A stretch of 64,000 bases of DNA, taken from the NCBI GenBank assembly GCA_016287565.1, contig JAEFAM010000003.1:43088-107087 (forward strand), read 5' to 3'. A program made the position numbers and the translations under genes. The notes beneath the pieces were generated by a model that was not told where the DNA came from, searched no databases, and saw only the letters and a list, made by a program, of their open reading frames with translations. Positions within the stretch are counted from its first letter, which is position 1, and each line of letters begins with the position of its first letter. Below, in pieces: positions 42,771-51,391 of the stretch. The stretch is from Clostridia bacterium. Lineage in GTDB: Bacteria; Bacillota; Clostridia; UBA1212; UBA1255.

Positions 42771-44591
42771 TTGGGAGATCATTCAGAGACGGTCGGTGAA
42801 CAGAGGACCTTTAACGGAGGCAGATTCAGGACAGAGGCGGAGATACGGGCCGGAAGGGCGTACCGGTGCGTTGACGAGCGCGACGGGAAAGCGGTGTTCG
42901 TGAAAAGATGGGCGCCGGGGGACGATGCCTTTCAGAGGGAGAGGGACAATATTGTCCGGATCCGCGACCGGCATTTTCCGAAATTCGTTGCCTCCTGGGA
43001 GGATGAGAGCGGTTCGTATCTGGCGGAGGAATGGCTGAGCGGCATCGATCTGGAGGAACTGGTGAGGAAGTCCGGGCCTCTGGAGCCTGCCCGGGCGGCG
43101 AAGATCGGGCTTAAGGTATGCGAGGCGCTTTCGTATCTGCAGGACGCACCCGGAGGCGCAGCGGTCTTTATGGATCTGAAGCCTTCGAACGTTCTGATCT
43201 CCGGGGCAGTGGACGATGAGCCGGAGGTGTGGCTGACGGATCTTGAAGCGGCAATATTCCTGGCCTCGGGTCAGGCGAAGGCGGCCGGGCGGGACGATCC
43301 GGCCACGCTGAAGCTGGGAAGCATGTATTATACCGCGCCGGAAGCGTTGTTCGGAGAATATTGCATTGCCAGTGACGTTTATTCGCTGGGGGTCCTTGCC
43401 GGATTTATGATTACGGGCAGGGAAGACTACCCTTCGTCGTACGGCCTGAAGGGTTTCTGGGGAGAATTTATGGCTTCCTGCACGGCCCACGAACCTGAAG
43501 GCAGATACAGGAGTGCGGAAGAAGCTGCAGGAGCGCTTAAAAAGTACTTAGAAGGCAACGAAGAGGCCGGGAGCACCGTCGATACCTTCGAGGCGGAAAA
43601 GGCCCTCAGAGGCAGTCTGAAGGCCATTGGAGCGAAAACCGGGGGCCCGGGCGGAGACCGCGTAGAGATGATCGAGGGTCAAGGCGGACGCCGAGTGGCA
43701 AAAATAGATAAGAAAAGCGAAAAAACAGACCGGAAGCAGGGCGTGAAAGGCGCAGGGGACGACAAAAGCGCTTCGGGCCGCTCCGTCGAGGCGGACAAAC
43801 CGAAAGGCGCCTTGAGCGAGATAATACGGCAGTCGCTGATATTCAGGCGGCTCTGCGTCACCGTGGAGGGCAACCCCTGTTTCGTCAGCGAGATGGGCAT
43901 GGCAGCCTCCAGGAGCATGGACCTGAAGACCGGGCTGTTCACGCTGTCAGAGCGTGGCCGCAGAAACCTGGAATACTATTTCACGGGTGAAGAGGAGTCG
44001 GGAGCGGTGGCGGAAAAAGCCATATATCCCTACGTATTCGATCACAGATCCATGTATCTCCACAACGCCTACGAATGGGTAAAAAGGGGCCTGCTGACGC
44101 CTTACGGCGACGAAGGCCGCGTCCTTCGGGGAACTTTCAAGCTGGGGCTGGAGATCCCGCTCAGGAGGCGGGAAGACGTGAGGCGCTTCATCGAATGGTG
44201 CTTCGTCAATTTTGATCTGACGCTCATAAGCGCCGAAAGGAGCGACGACAGCGAGCTGGTCAATACGGCCATGGAAAGCTGCAGCTACGTGGTGGCCACG
44301 CCTGACTCCAACGTGGAGGATATGGAAGCCATCAAGAATTACTACCTGGCGCTGGCGGACAGCGGAAAGCTGCTGTATTCGAAAGTCAGATTCGTGGCCT
44401 GGGATTTTACCGAGCCGGAGTCGGACCGGAACAGGCTTTTCAAAGTCGTGGGGAAAGACAGGTATTTAGGCGAAGTGAGGCGCAGCGAATTGACGGCGCG
44501 GCGCAAGAACCGGGTGGAAGGCCTCGGACCGGTAGGAGATCAGGGCGAACTGGAACAATACGAAGAAATATTGCAGAAATTGATCGGGTAA
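42771..44591 (+). CDS. Hanks-type Ser/Thr kinase with degenerate motifs and unknown C-terminal domain
   Basis: A protein of about 606 residues starting at TTG 42771, eight bases after AACGGAGG. The kinase domain (about 15-265) has the ATP-binding Lys45 (AVFVKRW), catalytic Asp135 in FMDLKPSN, Asp157 in DLE instead of DFG, and YYTAPEAL. The glycine-rich loop and the His-Arg of HRD are lost, so activity is uncertain. A linker rich in Lys and Gly leads to a C-terminal domain (about 370-590) that I do not recognise. It heads the adhesin/TasA locus and may regulate it. The gene has no sensor or membrane segment. Confidence 0.8.
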   Translation: MGDHSETVGEQRTFNGGRFRTEAEIRAGRAYRCVDERDGKAVFVKRWAPGDDAFQRERDNIVRIRDRHFPKFVASWEDESGSYLAEEWLSGIDLEELVRKSGPLEPARAAKIGLKVCEALSYLQDAPGGAAVFMDLKPSNVLISGAVDDEPEVWLTDLEAAIFLASGQAKAAGRDDPATLKLGSMYYTAPEALFGEYCIASDVYSLGVLAGFMITGREDYPSSYGLKGFWGEFMASCTAHEPEGRYRSAEEAAGALKKYLEGNEEAGSTVDTFEAEKALRGSLKAIGAKTGGPGGDRVEMIEGQGGRRVAKIDKKSEKTDRKQGVKGAGDDKSASGRSVEADKPKGALSEIIRQSLIFRRLCVTVEGNPCFVSEMGMAASRSMDLKTGLFTLSERGRRNLEYYFTGEEESGAVAEKAIYPYVFDHRSMYLHNAYEWVKRGLLTPYGDEGRVLRGTFKLGLEIPLRRREDVRRFIEWCFVNFDLTLISAERSDDSELVNTAMESCSYVVATPDSNVEDMEAIKNYYLALADSGKLLYSKVRFVAWDFTEPESDRNRLFKVVGKDRYLGEVRRSELTARRKNRVEGLGPVGDQGELEQYEEILQKLIG

Positions 44592-44622
44592 TGCGCCTGT
44601 CGGCAGGCGCGGGGAGGCGGCA

Positions 44623-45303
44623 GTGAACAGGCGGCAACGAGTTTTTTTGCGCGAATCCGGCCGGACGGCTTCTGTTCTGGCAGATTTTCTGGAAAACGAA
44701 AGAACCGAATGCCCGGAGGGAGCGTTGCCATTGGCCGGACGCGCGGTGTGGAGGAGCATGATCTGCTTCGGAAAAGCCGTCTGTGCCGAATTGACCGGGA
44801 TCCTGAGAGGCCTGTCTTCGGAAGACTGTTTCGAAGTCTCGGATTGGTTCGAATACGTCAGAAGGACATACGGGAAACGGGGAGATATATTGACGCTTTG
44901 CCAGATACTGTGCTGCGCCCTGCGGATGAGGGACTTCGAGAATATTTCCAAAGTCCTGAGGATATATTCCCGGGCCGTGGAGCTGGGGTCTCTGTGCGGC
45001 AAAGCTCCTGATATGATCCCTGTCTGGATCTATATGGTGGAGAACAGGGACGCCTTTTTCGGTGGGCAATGTGACCGCTGCGACGTTGAAGCCGCCCGCA
45101 GGAGGATGATAGGCCAGCTCTGCTGCTGCGCAGGGGAAGACCGGCAATACGTGGGATGCCAGCGGCTGTTCTTCGGCTTCATACGCGCCGAACTGGAAGG
45201 ACCGGAAGAAAGAGAAACGATAATGAACGAACTGCGGCTTTTCGCCGCGGAAAAAGGGATCATGCGGCTGTATCTGGGGCTGGAATCGGCTTTTTACCAC
45301 TGA
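44623..45303 (+). CDS. hypothetical Cys-rich cytoplasmic protein
   Basis: A protein of 226 residues starting at GTG with GGGGAGG five bases upstream. It is predicted mostly helical, has no signal peptide and contains about a dozen cysteines (for example LCQILCCAL and GQLCCCAGED) without a classical iron-sulfur or zinc spacing. I recognise no family. It sits between the kinase and the thioester protein with short gaps, so it is probably cotranscribed and may be a partner of the kinase. Confidence 0.7.
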   Translation: MNRRQRVFLRESGRTASVLADFLENERTECPEGALPLAGRAVWRSMICFGKAVCAELTGILRGLSSEDCFEVSDWFEYVRRTYGKRGDILTLCQILCCALRMRDFENISKVLRIYSRAVELGSLCGKAPDMIPVWIYMVENRDAFFGGQCDRCDVEAARRRMIGQLCCCAGEDRQYVGCQRLFFGFIRAELEGPEERETIMNELRLFAAEKGIMRLYLGLESAFYH

Positions 45304-45349
45304 TCAGGCCGCTTGGAGAAAAACCACAACTATTTACGGAGGGTCAGAG

Positions 45350-47293
45350 ATGAAAATGGATCATCACAGGCGTTTTGAGCCGGTTCATACGGGCAGGGTC
45401 CTTGTCAGCGTCCTTTTATGCGTGGTGCTGTTTATTACGGGGATACCGGTCATCTGTGCGGGAGACGAGCCACTTACGGGAAAACTCGTATCTTTTACCG
45501 GCTACGGCGGCGCTCAGTATATCAAAAAAGAGGGTTATTACGTCAATATCTACGGAGAAGGCGGGGAGATCGCAGAGGTGCGGTATAAAGAAGGCGGCAG
45601 CACCCAGCGGCTGTACTATCTGGTCGATCCGGAGACGGGAGAAGAGCAGGTGGCATACTGTCTTGCCTCCGGGCTGTCATTCCGGAACGGGGCGGATTAC
45701 GGCGCCGGTCCCGAGGATCCGGGCAGTTTTTCGGACTATTTCGATATGCTTCCCGAGACTGCCCGGAAGGGTATCGCATACGCGTCGATATACGGTTACG
45801 ACAGCGAGAAAGGAGGCCTGTACGACCAGGGACCCGTTGGCGGAACGCTGGGCACGGACTTCTGGATGGCGACCCAGTGCGTGATCTGGGAATATCAGCA
45901 GGGCATCAGGACAGACGCAGGGGCGAGGAGGTCCGTGGGACTCGTGGAGGCGGACAATTACTACACCATGATCTGCGGCAAACCTGCGGAAAAATGTTAC
46001 GACTATCTGCTGAATCTTATAAAGAACGCTTCTGCCGTACCGTCCTTCGCCTCCGCCGATCAGTCCGGCTGGGACAAAACCGTTCTGCTTAAGGAGACCG
46101 GGCCCCATACCCGCCGATATGCCGCTTCTTTCGTCAGCAGGAACGCGGTGCCCGCGGGAGATTATTACGTGACCGACAGAAACGGAAACGAATTGACCTA
46201 TATCTCGTTTTCCGTGTCGGGAAAGATCGTGCGGATCACGTCAACGAGAGCGCTGGACGGGGGGCTGGATATCGTTGTCCGGAGAAGAGACGCAGAAGAC
46301 GGCGAAGGCGCTGCGGTGTTCTTTTCGCCCGGAGATCCGGGACAGCAGACCATGCTCAGCGCTTCGGGGCGGCTTCGGGATCCCTACGGCGTATATATGG
46401 AGCTGAAAACTCAGAACGACGATGAGGATCATATAATTTTCCGGATCGAAAAGAGCTCCGACGACGGAGCCGTGGCGGGCATCCCTTTCGTTTATTGCTG
46501 GATGGGATCGGACCAGCTGTACTACGACCGCACCGTGTATACCGACGACAACGGAGTGGCGGAAGCCTGGTTCAGCATAGGACTGGACCCCGGAGACATA
46601 TCTTCCGGAAGAAAAGCCGTGGCGGTGACGGAACTCGATTCGGCGGGTTACGAGTTCTCAATCAGCGGTTATTCGGGCAACACCACCGGGTCCGTCAAAG
46701 TTTATATGTACCGTATGATGCAGGGCGGATCACTCGTATGGGCCTATTCCACCACCGAATCGGACGCGCTGTCAAGATCCTGGGACGGCGACATCCGTAT
46801 CGGCCATTTGTTCAACATCAGGGGCAATTACGCCGGGGACGTTGCCACCATCAACGTGCGAAACGAAGCCATAAAGGTGTCTCTCGAGGTTACGAAGCAG
46901 ATACATGCGGAGGAGTTTATTCCCGCCCACGGAGATCCGGTGTTCATATTCAGGATAACGCACCTGGAGTCCGGCAGCGAGTATTACCGTTCTGTCGTAT
47001 TTACCGCTGCGGATCTCGGTACGGGTACCGCCATGCTGACGAGAGGGTTCGAGATGAACGGGATCCCTGCCGGCACGTACAAAGTCGAGGAACTGAAAAC
47101 GCTTCGTTACGAGCCGGAGAGCCTGTACGTAGGCGAAGGCGGATCGGACGGGGGAGGATACGCTCTGTTCGAGCTGCTGACGGACGGCGCGAAAGGGTCA
47201 GCGACCTTCGTAAACAAAGTGATAAACCAGGAAAAAACGTCTCATACCGCTTATTGCGAAAACAGCTTCGATCTCAGGGGCGGCCGGGGATAA
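45350..47293 (+). CDS. secreted thioester-domain adhesin-like protein
   Basis: A protein of 647 residues with a signal peptide (VLVSVLLCVVLFITGIPVICA). VAYCLASG (Cys104) and WMATQCVIWEYQQG (Gln176) match the Cys and Gln that form the internal thioester of TED/TQXA-type surface adhesins, which bind host targets covalently. Two or more beta-sandwich domains follow; the last (VSLEVTKQIHAEEFIPAHGD onward) resembles SpaA/Cna-B-type stalk domains. Unexpectedly, there is no LPxTG-like motif or membrane anchor at the C-terminus. It precedes the SipW peptidase gene. Confidence 0.82.
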   Translation: MKMDHHRRFEPVHTGRVLVSVLLCVVLFITGIPVICAGDEPLTGKLVSFTGYGGAQYIKKEGYYVNIYGEGGEIAEVRYKEGGSTQRLYYLVDPETGEEQVAYCLASGLSFRNGADYGAGPEDPGSFSDYFDMLPETARKGIAYASIYGYDSEKGGLYDQGPVGGTLGTDFWMATQCVIWEYQQGIRTDAGARRSVGLVEADNYYTMICGKPAEKCYDYLLNLIKNASAVPSFASADQSGWDKTVLLKETGPHTRRYAASFVSRNAVPAGDYYVTDRNGNELTYISFSVSGKIVRITSTRALDGGLDIVVRRRDAEDGEGAAVFFSPGDPGQQTMLSASGRLRDPYGVYMELKTQNDDEDHIIFRIEKSSDDGAVAGIPFVYCWMGSDQLYYDRTVYTDDNGVAEAWFSIGLDPGDISSGRKAVAVTELDSAGYEFSISGYSGNTTGSVKVYMYRMMQGGSLVWAYSTTESDALSRSWDGDIRIGHLFNIRGNYAGDVATINVRNEAIKVSLEVTKQIHAEEFIPAHGDPVFIFRITHLESGSEYYRSVVFTAADLGTGTAMLTRGFEMNGIPAGTYKVEELKTLRYEPESLYVGEGGSDGGGYALFELLTDGAKGSATFVNKVINQEKTSHTAYCENSFDLRGGRG

Positions 47294-47364
47294 TAGCTGG
47301 ATCTGCGGAGCGCCCGGCGCTGACCCTGCGGGTACGGACAACGGAAAGGAAACTATGAGAGACG

Positions 47365-47919
47365 ATGAGCATTGTACGCCTTAAAAACAGATACGGCCTT
47401 GCCGGCAGGATCAGGAAAGCCGCAGGCGTGGTTTTGAAAGGGGCTGCCATTGCCCTTCCCGTCATATTGATGCTCATTATCGTTTCGGGCTTTTTCGGCG
47501 TCAGGTATCTGTGCGTCGTTTCTCCTTCGATGGAGCCGGAGCTCCCGGTGGGAAGCCTTATAGTGGTCGTTCCGAGAGACAACGCGAAAATAAAGGAGGG
47601 TGACAATCTCACCTACAGAGCAGGAAATAAATATATAACGCACAAAGTCATCAAAAACGATGCGGAAAACCGGACTTTCACCACGAAAGGGACGGCGGGC
47701 AAGCTGGAGGACCCTCCGGTGAAATACGAATGTGCCGAGGGCGTGGAAGTGCTCTGTCTGCCGGGGTTGGGAAGGGTGTTGACCGTTTTGCGGACCACCG
47801 TCGGCAGGATCGTTTTGATGACAGCCGCAGCCGGGATATTCATGGCGGTGATATTGACGGATATCGTCAGGGAAAAGCGCCGCCGGATCGCAGCAATCCA
47901 AAACGATCTGTCTGTGTAA
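47365..47919 (+). CDS. sipW: SipW-type signal peptidase I
   Basis: A protein of 184 residues of the ER/archaeal-type signal peptidase I family. An N-terminal membrane segment precedes VVSPSMEPELPVGSLIVV with the catalytic Ser55. ITHKVI supplies His93 in place of the Lys of ordinary bacterial signal peptidases. A second membrane segment lies near residues 145-168. SipW enzymes cleave TasA/camelysin-type precursors, and three such precursors follow directly, which fixes its role. Confidence 0.92.
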   Translation: MSIVRLKNRYGLAGRIRKAAGVVLKGAAIALPVILMLIIVSGFFGVRYLCVVSPSMEPELPVGSLIVVVPRDNAKIKEGDNLTYRAGNKYITHKVIKNDAENRTFTTKGTAGKLEDPPVKYECAEGVEVLCLPGLGRVLTVLRTTVGRIVLMTAAAGIFMAVILTDIVREKRRRIAAIQNDLSV

Positions 47920-47956
47920 ACAGCAGAAATATATCATTCTTTAAGGAGGCTTCAAA

Positions 47957-48667
47957 ATGAAAAGAAGCGAAAAGATCATTATTGGAATCGTTACTTTAGG
48001 TTTGCTTTCGGCGCTGGCGGTAGGCGGGACAATGGCCTATATGACAGACAAAGAAGACAAGGTCAACACTTTTACCGTAGGCACTCTCGACGTTGACCTG
48101 GAAGAGAAAAACTGGGAGCCCGAGGACGGGGAATCACTGGTGCCGGGAGACACGCTTTTAAAAGACCCCGTCATCAAGGCGGTAAAAAACGACAGCTACG
48201 TGCGCGCTTATCTCATCGTTAAAGATGCTTCCGGCAGCGTGATCACCGACGCCGAGAGGCTGGGCCTGATCACCAAAATGATAAAGTACGACGACACGTA
48301 TAACGCTGCGGCTCAGACCGGAGGTACGGCTCTGAAAAAAGGCACTGTGTATTCCGAGGCAGATATCGCTCAGATCCCCATGGTCAATCCTGAATTCACG
48401 CAGGTCTCCACCGGGACCGCCGGGAAATATTGCTTTAATTATGGCAGGATCTTAAAAGAAGGCGAGAGCGTGGTCCTGTTTACCAATATAGTCGTTCCCG
48501 CGGAATGGTCCCAGGTACAGCTCGACAAAGTGGGAGCGTTTGACGTTGACGTGGTGGTGGAAGCCATCCAGGCCAAGAATTTTGCGGATGCCGAATCGGC
48601 CTTCAGCGCACTTGACGGCGAGATCGCCGCGGGCACCGTCGTGGAGAATTACAGCTCCGCAGGCTGA
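47957..48667 (+). CDS. TasA/camelysin-like secreted fibre protein
   Basis: A protein of 236 residues with a SipW-dependent signal peptide: a hydrophobic helix ending GGTMAYMTDKEDKVNTFTVG, then TLDVDLEEKNWEPEDG and the LLKDPVIKAVKNDSYVRAYL segment of TasA-like domains. In Bacillus such proteins form biofilm fibres. AAGGAGGC upstream gives a strong start. It is the most typical TasA homologue in this locus. The following 158 bases hold no gene. Confidence 0.88.
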   Translation: MKRSEKIIIGIVTLGLLSALAVGGTMAYMTDKEDKVNTFTVGTLDVDLEEKNWEPEDGESLVPGDTLLKDPVIKAVKNDSYVRAYLIVKDASGSVITDAERLGLITKMIKYDDTYNAAAQTGGTALKKGTVYSEADIAQIPMVNPEFTQVSTGTAGKYCFNYGRILKEGESVVLFTNIVVPAEWSQVQLDKVGAFDVDVVVEAIQAKNFADAESAFSALDGEIAAGTVVENYSSAG

Positions 48668-48825
48668 GTATCCGGGTCGACGACAACGGCGGTCCATACC
48701 TGAGGCAGCGGCTGTCCGGCCTGCGTAAAGGCGGGGGCGGTCAACGATCGTCCCTGCTCCCGGAGGCCCGTGTTGACGGCTTCGACGCGTATCAACTTTG
48801 TTTTTTCATGAAAGGTACCGGCAAT

Positions 48826-50691
48826 ATGAGAAAGATCTATATTACTGTTTTGGCAGTATTGACCTGTATATTTGCGCTGGGCGGGCTGCTTACCGCGGCG
48901 GACTGGTACAGGGAGGACAGAACGACGAATATCATCTCCGTCGGAGAACTGAGCGCAGAGATAATAGATATCTACCGGCAGGGTACCGTCGCCATGCCGG
49001 GGGACGAGATCGGAAAGATAGTTTCGGTCAGGAACGACGGCGTTTCCGATGAGTATGTGCGCGTCAGGCTCAGCGGCATCTGGGACGACAGCGGCAAGGC
49101 GGCGGAGGAGAACGAGATCACTTATGAGATAAATACCGGGGACTGGATCCGGGAAGAGAGCACCGGTTATTACTACTATACCAAAGTTTTAAAGCCAGGG
49201 GAGACTTCGGAGCCGCTGATGTATTCATTCGCGCTCAGCGGGCCGGACATCAACAACTATTACTCATACAGGCCCGGATCCATAACCGTTGCCATGGAAG
49301 CGGTGCAGGCGGCTGCCGGAGGAGCTTCCATCTGGAGCGGCGCCGTGAGAGGCGCTGACGCGGGAGAGGAAAATCATCCGTTGTCCGGGGAAGATTACGG
49401 AGCCTACGTGCTGTACGGAGAAGGTGAGATACCGGTTACTTTCAGCGGGAAGGACGACGGGTTTCGCTTCGGAGCGGAAGGAGATCTGTTCAAGCCGTTC
49501 AAAAATATCCTTCCCGGCCAGACGGTGATCCAGAATATTTCCGTCGAAAATGAAAGCGACATAACCACCGAGATATACCTCCGGGCGGCGTGCGAAAATC
49601 AGGAACTGGAAGGACCGGTGGCAAGGCTTCTTACGGAATACGCATTCGTGACCGTGTACTCCGGAGGAGAAGCCGTGTACAAAGGCCCTGTAAAGAACGA
49701 CTCCGGCAGCGGGGTCAACGGACTTTATGCTGAAGGGATCTGCCTGGGAGAGTTCGAGACCGACGGAAAGAAAGCGTTGACAGTGGAACTTGAACTGTCG
49801 CCGGAGGTGGACAACGAATTCAGCGGCCTTGCCGGGGAAGTGGACTGGATCTTCAGCGCCCGTGGGACCGAGAGGGAACCGGTCCCTCAGACAGGCGACG
49901 AAAAGCTCAACGTATATCTTCTGATAATGATTGTTTCAGGAGGCGCGTGCATCCTCCTGGTGGCGGTCAAAAAGATCGGTTCTGCGATATCAGGGAGAAG
50001 GGCGGCTTCGGACCGCTTCAAAAGACCAGGCCGAAGAGAGGCCGGTCAAAAAGGTTACCGGAGCATCCTGCTGCCGGCGGCCGTTATCGCTGTGGCTGCG
50101 TCTGTCGCTCTGGGCACGGGAATGACCCTGGCGTTTATGACCGACGGAACGTCCGCCTCCAATTCGTTCACTCCCGGAACGCTTAAACTGGATCTGGAGG
50201 AACCTTCTTTCGAGCCGGACCCGGTCCTCAGTCCGGGGATAAGCGTACCTAAAGATCCTGTCGTTACCAACACGGGCAATGTGGCGATGCTCACGTTTAT
50301 CACCGTCGGCATACCGATAAAAAACGTACGCACCGTGGATGCGGAAACGAAAATGATCATCCCTGCGGCGGAGAGGGAACTGTTCTCTTTTGAATGCGGA
50401 GAAGACTGGGTGCTGATGGACGGTTATACCTCGTCGGACGGAGCAGGCGGAAAAAAAGCCATGTACGTTTACGGATACGTCCCGGGGCCGCTGGAACCGG
50501 GTGCCGTCACTTCTGCGCTGTTTACGGAGATCAGGTTTCTGAACGTGCTTGAAGGTGAACTCGAATGCGCTTCTGCCCTCGACGTGAAAGTCGACGCTTA
50601 CGGCGTGCAGGCAAGGAATATTGCCGAGGGAGAGAGCATGGAGGACCGGCTTTCGTACGGGTATGAGATTTTTGTTAAGGGGGCGACGTGA
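48826..50691 (+). CDS. two-module TasA-like polyprotein with internal sortase-type signal and second SipW-type signal
   Basis: A protein of about 621 residues. Module 1 has its own signal (MRKIYITVLAVLTCIFALGG) and a TasA-like beta domain, then ends with VPQTGDE (residues 353-359), a hydrophobic helix and a very basic segment: a complete sortase-type sorting signal. The same reading frame continues into a second hydrophobic segment ending GTGMTLAFMTDGTSASNSFT, a SipW-type signal, and a second TasA-like domain. This appears to be two complete secretory precursors fused in one frame. ATG 48826, with AAAGG upstream, is preferred to 48808. Confidence 0.82.
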   Translation: MRKIYITVLAVLTCIFALGGLLTAADWYREDRTTNIISVGELSAEIIDIYRQGTVAMPGDEIGKIVSVRNDGVSDEYVRVRLSGIWDDSGKAAEENEITYEINTGDWIREESTGYYYYTKVLKPGETSEPLMYSFALSGPDINNYYSYRPGSITVAMEAVQAAAGGASIWSGAVRGADAGEENHPLSGEDYGAYVLYGEGEIPVTFSGKDDGFRFGAEGDLFKPFKNILPGQTVIQNISVENESDITTEIYLRAACENQELEGPVARLLTEYAFVTVYSGGEAVYKGPVKNDSGSGVNGLYAEGICLGEFETDGKKALTVELELSPEVDNEFSGLAGEVDWIFSARGTEREPVPQTGDEKLNVYLLIMIVSGGACILLVAVKKIGSAISGRRAASDRFKRPGRREAGQKGYRSILLPAAVIAVAASVALGTGMTLAFMTDGTSASNSFTPGTLKLDLEEPSFEPDPVLSPGISVPKDPVVTNTGNVAMLTFITVGIPIKNVRTVDAETKMIIPAAERELFSFECGEDWVLMDGYTSSDGAGGKKAMYVYGYVPGPLEPGAVTSALFTEIRFLNVLEGELECASALDVKVDAYGVQARNIAEGESMEDRLSYGYEIFVKGAT

Positions 50692-51263
50692 TGAAAGAAA
50701 ACAGGAAATCGACACGGGCGCTGATCGCGGCGGTGATCGGAGCCATCGTGGCGACCGTGCTTACCGGAACGGGATTGACGCTGGCGTATCTTACGGACAG
50801 CGACTCCGAGGACAATATAATGACCGTAGGAGAGACGGTCATCGAGATAGACGAAGACTTCGACCCTCCGCCGACGCCTCCGGCACCGGGAGAGGCCGTG
50901 ACGAAGGTCGTCAGGATCCGGAACACAGGGAACCTTCCCTGCACCGTCCGGGCAAGGCTCCTGTTCGAGGACTACGTGCTTAAAAACGCCGTGGAGCCCT
51001 TTGAAACGGGCAGCAGCTGGCTGTACCAGCCCGACGGTTTCTACTATTATCTTACGCCTCTGATGCCCGGAGAAGAGACGGAGCCGCTGATCAGCGAGAT
51101 CAGGTTCCGGACGGAATACGGCAGCGGAGAGCGCGTAAAGGAAGAGGATCTGGCAAAGATCGATTCGGGGCTAATCGTATATTCGGAAGCCCTGGAATAT
51201 CCCGGCTATAAAGGAGGCGATATCGGGGAGGACGATATACTGGAAAACTGGCGCGGATATTGA
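50691..51263 (+). CDS. TasA/camelysin-like secreted protein (third member)
   Basis: A protein of about 190 residues with a SipW-dependent signal (VLTGTGLTLAYLTDSDSEDN) and a short TasA-like domain containing the PGEAVTKVVRIRNTGNLPCT motif, which resembles KIVSVRNDG in the polyprotein. A Pro-rich stretch (DFDPPPTPPAPGE) follows the first strand. ATG 50691 shares its A with the stop of the polyprotein (TGATG) and has AAGGGGG upstream, so translation is coupled. Confidence 0.85.
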   Translation: MKENRKSTRALIAAVIGAIVATVLTGTGLTLAYLTDSDSEDNIMTVGETVIEIDEDFDPPPTPPAPGEAVTKVVRIRNTGNLPCTVRARLLFEDYVLKNAVEPFETGSSWLYQPDGFYYYLTPLMPGEETEPLISEIRFRTEYGSGERVKEEDLAKIDSGLIVYSEALEYPGYKGGDIGEDDILENWRGY

Positions 51264-51328
51264 CATAAACACGAAAAAAATAATAAAATACCCTTTGAAC
51301 TGTTATTTTTTACTGTTATCAACAGTTC
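51260..51328 (+). promoter_or_regulatory. promoter and inverted repeat upstream of the MacB-like transporter
   Basis: TTGACA (51260-51265), 18 bases and TAAAAT (51284-51289) overlap the stop codon of the previous gene. A perfect eight-base inverted repeat GAACTGTT/AACAGTTC (51297-51328, 16-base spacer) covers the likely transcription start and could be an operator. Confidence 0.65.
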
Positions 51329-51391
51329 GAAAAGACAGTTGCCGGACCGGTATTTTTGATACGCGGAAATCAGGCAGAGGAGGGATCAGGT

